A DNA stretch of 64,000 nucleotides from Deltaproteobacteria bacterium Ga0077539. Its GTDB lineage: Bacteria; Myxococcota_A; Polyangia; Polyangiales; Ga0077539. Shown one piece after another: positions 34,689-41,374 of this stretch. The translations under genes were made by a program, and so were the position numbers. Every line of letters begins with the position of its first letter. Within the stretch, counting starts at the first letter, position 1. The DNA is taken from positions 1 to 64,000 of the forward strand of contig LNEO01000249.1 in assembly GCA_001465015.1 (NCBI GenBank). Direction: 5' to 3'. The notes below the pieces were generated by a model. That model saw only the letters and a program-made list of their open reading frames with translations, was not told the origin of the DNA and ran no database searches.

Positions 34689-34704
34689 CGGCACGAGCAT
34701 TGCT
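34689..34704 (+). promoter_or_regulatory. Sigma-54 promoter for prepilin 3
   Basis: CGGCACGAGCATTGCT matches the sigma-54 consensus (TGGCACG-N4-TTGC) at all positions but the first, with the exact GG-N10-GC spacing (34690-34691 and 34702-34703). It starts 3 bp after the prepilin 2 stop and predicts a transcript start near 34715, about 67 bases before ATG 34782. Sigma-54 control by PilR is established for pilA of Myxococcus xanthus. Confidence 0.7.
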
Positions 34705-34781
34705 CTGTGTATCTCCCAGAAGCGGTTCCCATTCACGGGACTGTTCGTGCCACACCCCCTCCACACCCAGAGGTCTCTTTC

Positions 34782-35321
34782 ATGAAGTCGTTGCTGAAGC
34801 GCACGCGTCGCGGATTCACCCTCATCGAGCTGATGATCGTCGTCGCCATTCTCGGCATTCTCGCCGCGGTCGCGATCCCGGCGATGATCAAGTATCTCCG
34901 CCGCGCCAAGACCACGGAAGCCGTCGACAAGCTCGCGTTTCTCTACCGCTCGTCGAGCACCTACGCGACCGGCGAGCGCGTCAACCGCGGCATCGCGGCG
35001 GCCGCTCTCGCGCCGCAGTTTCCGGCCTCTTCAGCGGTCACGCCCGCCACTGTCGCCGCCGGCATTCGCGTGACCGACCCGCCGGGTACCTGGGACGCCC
35101 CGACCTGGCAGGCGCTCGACTTCGCCATCGCCGATCCGCACTATTACAGCTTCGAGTACACCTCGACCGGTGTCGGTGGCGCTGCGCAGTTCACGGCCCG
35201 CGCGCTCGGCAACCTCGACGGCGACGCCACCAACTCGACCTTCGAGCGTGCCGGCGCCCTCAACGCGCAAAACGAGATGTACGGCTCGCCCGGCATCTAC
35301 ATGGAGAACGAGCTCGAGTGA
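34782..35321 (+). CDS. Type IV prepilin-like protein 3
   Basis: 179 residues from ATG 34782 with an AGAGG site upstream. The short leader MKSLLKRTRRG is followed by FTLIELMIVVAILGILAAVA, a textbook class III signal. It is highly similar to prepilin 1 through the helix and the AKTTEAVDKL segment, so the two are paralogues. The Asp-rich loop has decayed to GNLDGDATNSTFERA. The clean leader and sigma-54 promoter make it the best candidate for a major pilin. Confidence 0.9.
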   Translation: MKSLLKRTRRGFTLIELMIVVAILGILAAVAIPAMIKYLRRAKTTEAVDKLAFLYRSSSTYATGERVNRGIAAAALAPQFPASSAVTPATVAAGIRVTDPPGTWDAPTWQALDFAIADPHYYSFEYTSTGVGGAAQFTARALGNLDGDATNSTFERAGALNAQNEMYGSPGIYMENELE

Positions 35322-35361
35322 GCGCCGTCCGCGCCGCGCGCTGAGCGCGACCGGTCGAACC

Positions 35362-35395
35362 CGAGGGCGGAGCATCGCGAGGTGACCCGCCCTCG
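35362..35395. terminator. Bidirectional terminator hairpin
   Basis: CGAGGGCGG and CCGCCCTCG form a perfect 9-bp stem with a 16-base loop, followed by CTGCATTTGTG on the plus strand. It lies in the 100-bp gap between the convergent prepilin 3 and NYN-protein genes. Confidence 0.6.
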
Positions 35396-35421
35396 CTGCA
35401 TTTGTGGGGGACGATCGGCGA

Positions 35422-36297
35422 CTACGCCTTCGGACCGAACGCCGTCACGACGTAACCGCCGGACTTTTCGTCGCGGATCACCTCGAGGAGCGCGCGCTTC
35501 TTTGCGTCCTCGAGCAGCTCCGAAAACGATCGATACCCATGAAATCGCTCGTTGAACTCGGGGCGCTTTCGCTTGAGCGTCTCTTTGACGAGCGAGCCGT
35601 GCAGCGCGCCGTCGCGATCTTGAAAGAGCGCCTCGACCACGTCGAGCACCAGATCGAGCGCCTCGCGCTGTCGATCCGCGATCGACTGCGGCGCGGCTGT
35701 GGCGCTCGCTGTGGCGTCGCCTTCGCTCTTGGCTCCCTCTGGCTTCGCGTGGGAAGCAGGCGCCTCTTTTGGCCTTTGCGCAGGCGGAGCGACGCTGCGT
35801 CGGGCGCTCTCGCGCTTCTTGCGAACGAGGTCGTCGTAGTAGATGAACTCGTCGCAGTTATCGATGAAGAGGTGGCTCGAGCTCGACTTGACGCCGAGCC
35901 CGATCACGCGCTTGTCGTTCTCGCGGAGCTTGCTGACGAGCGGTGAAAAGTCGCTGTCGCCCGAGATGATCACGAACGTGTCGATGTGCTTCTTGCCCCA
36001 GCACAGATCGAGCGCGTCGACGACGAGGCGAATGTCCGCCGAGTTCTTGCCGGAGTAGCTCACGTGCGGGATGTCGATCATCTCGAACGCCGCTTCGTGC
36101 ATCGCTCGCTTGGCTTGTCGGTAGCGCTCCCAGTCCGAGTAGGCCTTCTTGACGACGACCTTGCCCTTGTCGAGCAGGCGCTCGAGGCAGAGCTGAATGT
36201 CGAAGTCGTCGTAGCGCGCGTCGCGCGCGCCGATCGCGACGTTTTCGTAGTCGCAGAAGATGGCCATGTTCGCGGCGCCGTCAGGTCGTTCGCTCAT
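35422..36297 (-). CDS. NYN-domain RNase-like protein with OST-HTH (LOTUS) domain
   Basis: 291 residues from ATG 36297 (the open frame continues upstream without support). The N-terminal NYN/LabA-like PIN-fold nuclease domain has its acidic residues in FCDYENVAIG, KNSADIRLVVDALDL and ISGDSDFSPLV. A charged Ala-rich linker (about 165-215) leads to a C-terminal OST-HTH/LOTUS domain (LVLDVVEALFQDRDGALHGS ... SGGYVVTAFG). The pair is typical of RNA-processing or RNA-decay proteins; the target RNA is unknown. Confidence 0.88.
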   Translation of the reverse strand: MSERPDGAANMAIFCDYENVAIGARDARYDDFDIQLCLERLLDKGKVVVKKAYSDWERYRQAKRAMHEAAFEMIDIPHVSYSGKNSADIRLVVDALDLCWGKKHIDTFVIISGDSDFSPLVSKLRENDKRVIGLGVKSSSSHLFIDNCDEFIYYDDLVRKKRESARRSVAPPAQRPKEAPASHAKPEGAKSEGDATASATAAPQSIADRQREALDLVLDVVEALFQDRDGALHGSLVKETLKRKRPEFNERFHGYRSFSELLEDAKKRALLEVIRDEKSGGYVVTAFGPKA

Positions 36298-36337
36298 CGG
36301 TCGCGAACGGTACCACTCGCCGCCGGATCCGCCGAAG

Positions 36338-37951
36338 TTACCGGCGCCTGCGCTTCGTCGTGGTGAGCGCGAGGGCCGCGATCGCCGCGCACACGAGGGT
36401 GTGCCGCGCCTCACGCGAGCGCGCAGGAGTGCTGCAGCCGCAGCCGGCTGGCATCGGCGGCGCGCGTCCTGCGTCGACGAGCACTCCGCTGTCCGACGCC
36501 GCCGCGTCGGTCGAGGTCTGAGCGTCGGAGATCACATCGCTGGACGCGACTACGTCCGGCGTCGCGCTGGCGTCGCCCGCGTCTCTCGCTCCGCCGTCTC
36601 CGGGGTCGCACGCGTCGCCGATGCGGTTGTTGTCTCGGTCGGCCTGGTCTGCGTTGGCGACGGTGGGGCAGTTGTCGCAGGCGTTGCCGACGCGGTCGCG
36701 ATCGGTGTCTTGCTGCTCGGGATCCGAGAGCAGCGGGCAGACATCCATTCCGTCTGGAACGCCGTCGTTGTCCGAATCCCGGTCGCGAATGTCCGGCGTC
36801 CCGTCCATGTCCGCGTCGCCGACGCCCTCGCGCGCGTCGGGCAACCCGTCGTTGTCCGAATCGGTGTCGCGCGCGTCGGGCGCTCCGTCCATGTCCGAGT
36901 CGACGAGGGGGCTGTAGATATCCCCGCCGTGTTCGGCGGTGTCCGACACGCCGTCGTTGTCGGAGTCGGTGTCGCGATAGTCCGGCGTTCCGTCGCGGTC
37001 GGTGTCGATCGGCGGCGTCGCCGGATCGAGGTCGCCGGCTTCGAATCCGTCGAGGATTCCGTCGTTGTCCGTGTCTCCGTCGAGGTCGTCGGTGATGCCG
37101 TCGCGATCGAGGTCGCCCGTGCCCTCGACGCTGCTCGGAATGGGGTCGTGCGCGGTCGCGCCCACCCATGCAAAGACGTTGCGGAGCAGGACGTCGTTGT
37201 TGTTTCCGCGAGTGAGTCCGGCGGAGCCGCAGCCAGGGACGCTCAAGCTGGCGAAGTGCTCTTCGTCGCCGAAGGACACGGCGCGTCCGGCGAGGGGCGT
37301 CGTCGCCGCGAGGTCGATCATCATGCCGTTGGGGCCGCGAGAGTTCGAAGACAGCACTCGCGCGGCGGGGTCTGGCGATATGAACGCGCAGTTGAACCCG
37401 GTGAAATACGGCGTCACCGTGCCAAACGGCCCGGTGAGCACAGGGTTTCCCGCGGCAGGAGCGAGCGTGACCGAGTTCTCCCCGACGCACGGCCCCGAGC
37501 CCGCGAAGAACGTCGCCGCTGCGTTCTGAAAGGAGACGAACCCGACGCCTTGCCGCGCGTACGCACCGAACGCGCGCAGCTCTTCGACCTGCGGCATCGG
37601 ACTGTACGGGTTGAGCACGAGAAGGTCCGCGCCGTCGAGCACTTCGGGGCGCAGCTCGTTGAAGGGCGGACCGAAGACGAACTCGATGCGAACGACGCCG
37701 CTCGGCCCGAAGTTCATCGGATCACGAAGCGAGGCGCGCGCCTGCGCGTACCATTGGTCTTCGTTGAAGCTGAAGGTCTGACCGCCGAGCATCGCGCTGC
37801 ACGCCAACGATAGAGAGCGCGACGGAGCGCGGAGCACGACGCGGCGGGTCTGCGCGGCGGCGGGCTCTGTCTCGAGCATCGCGGCGCACGCGATGGACAG
37901 GAGCGCGAGCGTCCGAGCGGCGCGCTGGCGCAAAGGCGTCGAAGGGCTCAT
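36338..37951 (-). CDS. Thrombospondin type 3-repeat surface protein with MYXO-CTERM-like tag
   Basis: 537 residues. A signal peptide (about 1-34, ending ETEPAAAQT) precedes a globular domain of unknown type (about 35-270). Residues about 275-450 hold thrombospondin type 3 Ca-binding repeats (DTDSDNDGLPDAREG and similar). The end has GCGCSTPARSREARH, a hydrophobic helix and a KRRRR tail, matching a MYXO-CTERM sorting signal, so it should be exported and processed by a myxosortase. It faces away from the GST gene, separated by a terminator-like hairpin. Confidence 0.85.
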   Translation of the reverse strand: MSPSTPLRQRAARTLALLSIACAAMLETEPAAAQTRRVVLRAPSRSLSLACSAMLGGQTFSFNEDQWYAQARASLRDPMNFGPSGVVRIEFVFGPPFNELRPEVLDGADLLVLNPYSPMPQVEELRAFGAYARQGVGFVSFQNAAATFFAGSGPCVGENSVTLAPAAGNPVLTGPFGTVTPYFTGFNCAFISPDPAARVLSSNSRGPNGMMIDLAATTPLAGRAVSFGDEEHFASLSVPGCGSAGLTRGNNNDVLLRNVFAWVGATAHDPIPSSVEGTGDLDRDGITDDLDGDTDNDGILDGFEAGDLDPATPPIDTDRDGTPDYRDTDSDNDGVSDTAEHGGDIYSPLVDSDMDGAPDARDTDSDNDGLPDAREGVGDADMDGTPDIRDRDSDNDGVPDGMDVCPLLSDPEQQDTDRDRVGNACDNCPTVANADQADRDNNRIGDACDPGDGGARDAGDASATPDVVASSDVISDAQTSTDAAASDSGVLVDAGRAPPMPAGCGCSTPARSREARHTLVCAAIAALALTTTKRRRR

Positions 37952-37991
37952 TGGCTGCGATGGTATCGCAATTCGGCTTCTCGCTGGTGCG

Positions 37992-38022
37992 GCGACAGCG
38001 TTGAAAATATGTGCGCTGTCGC
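37992..38022 (-). terminator. Terminator-like hairpin after the GST gene
   Basis: GCGACAGCG and CGCTGTCGC form a perfect 9-bp stem around a 13-base A/T-rich loop. It sits 14 bp after the GST stop and about 40 bp before the start of the next minus-strand gene, so it could end GST transcription. No strong U-run follows. Confidence 0.5.
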
Positions 38023-38035
38023 GCTGCGCGAGGCC

Positions 38036-38773
38036 TCAGCGGGCCGCGCGGTAGGCGGCGTCGCGCCATGCGACGAGGTCGGAGAACTCGCGGGCGAGCG
38101 ACGCGTCGGCCCAGGCGCGCCTGACCGCGGGGCCGAGATGAATGTGCGGCGCGTCGACGGGTTCGACCGCTTGCAGCACGGTAGCGACGAGGATGTCTGT
38201 CGCCGTGAGCGTCTCGCGTGTCGGCGGGCGCTGGAGGTCGACCTCGTCGCGCAGGGTCACGAGCGTCTTGCGGAGCGTCTCGATGTCGTCTCGCTCTTTG
38301 CCGAGCGAGGCTCCGTGCTTCTTCGCGAGGTACTTCGCTCCGAGCGCCGAGACAGGCGCGGCGAGGCCAGCCATCCACGCGGGGACCGCCGCCGTGGCGC
38401 TCTCTTTGAGCGCCTCGGGATCCGCGAGGATGCGCGAGGTGACGCGGGCGCGCGTCGCGTGAAGGGCGGGTTCGATCGTCGCAGCGAGCTCGCGGCTGGA
38501 CGCGATGTTCGCGATCAGCGGGCGCGCGCTGCCGCGGTCGCTGCGCTCGATGATCGCGAGCGAGTCCATGTACCGCTCACCAGCGTCGTCGATGAACAGC
38601 GGGACGGACGCTTTTTGTCCCGATGGCGGACGAGCCTTCGCCCGCAAAAGCGGCTCTCCGAGCATCGGAACGTGTTCGTGATACCGATACGCGACGCGGT
38701 GGTGATCGAGCGCCCATCGCGCCCGCTCGGTCCACGGCGAATACGCGAGCCCATACAAATGCGCGCCTGCCAT
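38036..38773 (-). CDS. Glutathione S-transferase-family protein
   Basis: 245 residues from the internal ATG at about 38773 (MAGAHLYGLAYSPWTERARW), chosen because it begins at the thioredoxin-like N-domain; ATG 38896 would overlap the divergent esterase start. It has the Ser/Pro active-site region YSPWTERARWALDHH, the SVPLFIDD cis-Pro segment, DSLAIIE and an all-helical C-domain. The substrate is unknown. Confidence 0.8.
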   Translation of the reverse strand: MAGAHLYGLAYSPWTERARWALDHHRVAYRYHEHVPMLGEPLLRAKARPPSGQKASVPLFIDDAGERYMDSLAIIERSDRGSARPLIANIASSRELAATIEPALHATRARVTSRILADPEALKESATAAVPAWMAGLAAPVSALGAKYLAKKHGASLGKERDDIETLRKTLVTLRDEVDLQRPPTRETLTATDILVATVLQAVEPVDAPHIHLGPAVRRAWADASLAREFSDLVAWRDAAYRAAR

Positions 38774-38894
38774 CGTGACGGGCGAGGGTGCCACGAACGG
38801 CTTCGCTCGGCCTGCCAACGAGCACGCAAATCCTGTCTCGAGTCCCGACTCCGAGTCGACGCGAAGGCTGGACTCGTGTTTCAACGGACAGACC

Positions 38895-39851
38895 ATGAAT
38901 CTTGCTCCTCGGGTCGTCGCGGTTGGACTGATCGGGCTCGTCGCGTGCGGACCGAGGACGGCGTCCGATCGCGGCGTCGCCGCGGACTCTGCTGTGATCG
39001 ACGCGAGCGCGTGCCGCGGCGCAGGGGCTCCTCGATCGATGCTCGACCTTCGCTATCACGCGATCGCGGGGGTCGATCCGAATCTGCTCAGCCTCGACTT
39101 GTATCTTCCGTCGATCGCCGAAGGGTGCGCGCCTCCTCCGCTCGTCGTGTACGTCCACGGAGGAGGGTGGACCGTCGGCGACAAGCGGAGCCAGATCGCG
39201 ACGAAGGTCGCGTACTTCGCCGCCGAAGGGGTGGCGTTTGCGTCCGTGAACTATCGCCTCTCGCCGTCGAGGACTATGTCGATGGGCGTGCAGTATCCCA
39301 CACACAATCAAGACGTCGCGCGGGCGATCGCGTGGCTACGCGAGCGGGCGGGGATGTATCGCTATCGCGCCGAGCGAATTACGCTCTTCGGTCACTCGGC
39401 GGGCGCGGGGATCGCGACGCTCGTCGGGACCGATCCGCAGTTTCTCTCGGAGCACGGGAGGACGCTGGCGGATCTGAGCTGCGTGGCGTCGCTCGACACC
39501 GAGGCGTACGACATCCCGTCGCAGATCGCCGAAGGGGGAAGCAGCGAGATGATCTATCGCAACGCGTTTGGCTCGGATTCGATGGTGTGGACGCGGGCGT
39601 CGCCGCTGCTCAACGGGACGCTCCGCGCGTCCAACCGCCTCCCGCCCTTTCTGGTCGTCACCCGGGGAGCGGCTTCGCGTCGCGCGCTGAGCCAGCGCTT
39701 CGTCGACGCGATCAACGCGGCGGGCTCGATGGCGACGGTTCACATCGCCGATCCTCTGACGCACGAGGGCGTCAACGACGCGATCGGAGAGCGAAGCGAC
39801 GCCGTCGTGATGCCCGTGTTCGGGCCGTTCATCGAGCGCTGCGCGCGCTGA
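38895..39851 (+). CDS. Lipoprotein esterase of the alpha/beta-hydrolase fold
   Basis: 318 residues from ATG 38895. The signal ends in the lipobox GLVAC (Cys18). The catalytic domain has the HGGGW oxyanion motif, the nucleophile Ser in FGHSAGAGIA and a His near the end (PLTHEGVNDAI), as in carboxylesterase/feruloyl-esterase-like (BD-FAE) enzymes. It would act outside the cytoplasm on an ester substrate. It diverges from GST with overlapping upstream regions. Confidence 0.87.
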   Translation: MNLAPRVVAVGLIGLVACGPRTASDRGVAADSAVIDASACRGAGAPRSMLDLRYHAIAGVDPNLLSLDLYLPSIAEGCAPPPLVVYVHGGGWTVGDKRSQIATKVAYFAAEGVAFASVNYRLSPSRTMSMGVQYPTHNQDVARAIAWLRERAGMYRYRAERITLFGHSAGAGIATLVGTDPQFLSEHGRTLADLSCVASLDTEAYDIPSQIAEGGSSEMIYRNAFGSDSMVWTRASPLLNGTLRASNRLPPFLVVTRGAASRRALSQRFVDAINAAGSMATVHIADPLTHEGVNDAIGERSDAVVMPVFGPFIERCAR

Positions 39852-39943
39852 GCGGGGCAACGGGGGCGATCCATGGGATCGACGCAGGAATCGTGCGCCC
39901 GACTCGTCGTCGGGACGCGCGCGACGTACCATCATCGCCCGCG

Positions 39944-40705
39944 ATGATGGTTTGGTATGTGAGCTCGCCGTTGTTCGTGTTGGTCGCCCTGGTGGTGATG
40001 GTCCGGCACTGGCGAAGAGAGTTCGCGACGATTTCGTATCGAGACGCGAATCTGCTCGCGACGATGCCCGTGACTCGGGTTGATGCGCTGAAGCCGGGGC
40101 TCGTGAAGCTCGTCGGCGTGGCGAAGGCCGAGCAAGGCGTGATGAGCTACTACGAGCGCCAGCCCTGCGTGCTGCACCGTCGCGTGGTGAGCACGGTGAG
40201 CGGGTACCGTCGGGTCGGACGGGTCACCTACGCAGAGACGTTTCAGACCCACGAGTGGACGGCGGTTCCCTTTCAGCTCGACGACGGGACGGGAACGCTC
40301 TGGGTCGACGCGCGGGTCGGCGGGACGCGCGTCGATTACGAGCTCGGGACCAGCGACGAGACCAGCGACGTGCAGGAGCAGTACATTCGTCTGGGAGATC
40401 GCGTCACCGTGATCGGCGAGATCGAAATGCTCTCGAGCGATGGCGGCTATCGCAACGCGGCTCATTCGAGAGACGCCTCGCAATACGCGCGGTTTCGTGG
40501 CCCCGTTCTGGTCTCGTGGAGGACCGACGCCGAGTTTCAACCGAAGGTGTTGCCGCCGTGGCCGGCGATGTTGTTGGCGGCGGTCGGGATCATCGGACTC
40601 TCAGCGGCCGCGTGGGATGGCCACTTGATGATGGTGGCGATCGCCTCCTGCGCGAGCATGGTGATGGGCGCGGTGGCGATGGCGAACCTCGGGCGCTTCG
40701 GTTGA
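39944..40705 (+). CDS. GIDE-like domain membrane protein
   Basis: 253 residues from ATG 39944 (a second ATG follows at once). An N-terminal transmembrane helix (about 4-22) precedes a beta-rich domain with GVAKAEQGVMSYYERQPCVLHRRVV and DDGTGTLWVDARV, reminiscent of the bacterial GIDE domain. Two hydrophobic segments lie near the C-terminus (about 208-248). The function of bacterial GIDE proteins is unknown. It ends 9 bp before the convergent trmY-like gene. Confidence 0.65.
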   Translation: MMVWYVSSPLFVLVALVVMVRHWRREFATISYRDANLLATMPVTRVDALKPGLVKLVGVAKAEQGVMSYYERQPCVLHRRVVSTVSGYRRVGRVTYAETFQTHEWTAVPFQLDDGTGTLWVDARVGGTRVDYELGTSDETSDVQEQYIRLGDRVTVIGEIEMLSSDGGYRNAAHSRDASQYARFRGPVLVSWRTDAEFQPKVLPPWPAMLLAAVGIIGLSAAAWDGHLMMVAIASCASMVMGAVAMANLGRFG

Positions 40706-40714
40706 ACAAGCGCG

Positions 40715-41365
40715 CTATGACGTGGACGTGGACGCTGCGACGCCACGTTGATCGAGCTCGTTCGAAACGATGGTGATCGCGTCCTCGGTGTGCACGCTGA
40801 GCGGACCGAGGCCGAGGCGCGTCGCGCGGCGGGCGTCCAGAAGGGCGCGAGTCTCCTCGCCGAACCCCCGATGATCGCCGAGCACGAACGCCAACGGTCC
40901 GTCTGGAAGCAGCGACTGTCGAAGCGATGGCGCTCCCTCTTCGAGGACGAACGTCGAGCAGGGCCCGAGCCAGTCGAGCGCGACGTCGAGCCCGCCGTCT
41001 CGAACGCTGACGCCGGGCTTCACCTCGGCGCCGTCCGATGAAGGCACGATCGAGAGCGACTTCTTCACCAGCGACGCGAGGCTTCGCTCGTCAGGTCGCA
41101 AGAATTTCGCCGTCGCTCCGTCGATTCGTAGCGTCCTCGGCGCGCGTGCTCCGCCGAGCAGCACGAGCAAGATCGCGGTGTCCCGTCGAACGCCGTGCGA
41201 CAGGAGGAGCGCCGCGCGCACGCACCGCAGCAACACGTCGATGCGCCCGCTGGTGCTGGGGATGTCATCGATCGAGAACTCCCCGGACGCGAGGGCGTTG
41301 GCTCCGACGACGACGAACGCGCGCGCAACAGGCGCGGCGTTGGCGACGAGATCGCGTTGGTTCAC
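40715..41365 (-). CDS. trmY: TrmY-like tRNA pseudouridine(54)-N1 methyltransferase
   Basis: 216 residues that align from end to end with archaeal TrmY: RAFVVVGANALASGEFSIDD, GRIDVLLRCVRAALLLSHGV, RPDERSLASLVKKSL, the SPOUT-knot FVLGDHRGFGEE and LGPLSVHTEDAITIVSNELD. TrmY methylates pseudouridine 54 in the T-loop of archaeal tRNAs with S-adenosylmethionine. Bacterial members exist but are few. The archaeal motif HxxxCIT reads HTEDAIT here, so the Cys is replaced by Ala. It follows a 955-residue gene after 9 bp on the same strand. Confidence 0.88.
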   Translation of the reverse strand: MNQRDLVANAAPVARAFVVVGANALASGEFSIDDIPSTSGRIDVLLRCVRAALLLSHGVRRDTAILLVLLGGARAPRTLRIDGATAKFLRPDERSLASLVKKSLSIVPSSDGAEVKPGVSVRDGGLDVALDWLGPCSTFVLEEGAPSLRQSLLPDGPLAFVLGDHRGFGEETRALLDARRATRLGLGPLSVHTEDAITIVSNELDQRGVAASTSTS

Positions 41366-41374
41366 AGGCGAGCG

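Noticed and set aside
38775-38894. An upstream GTG start for the esterase at 38775
   Set aside because: It would put 40 residues before the signal peptide, and ATG 38895 gives a standard lipoprotein signal ending in GLVAC.
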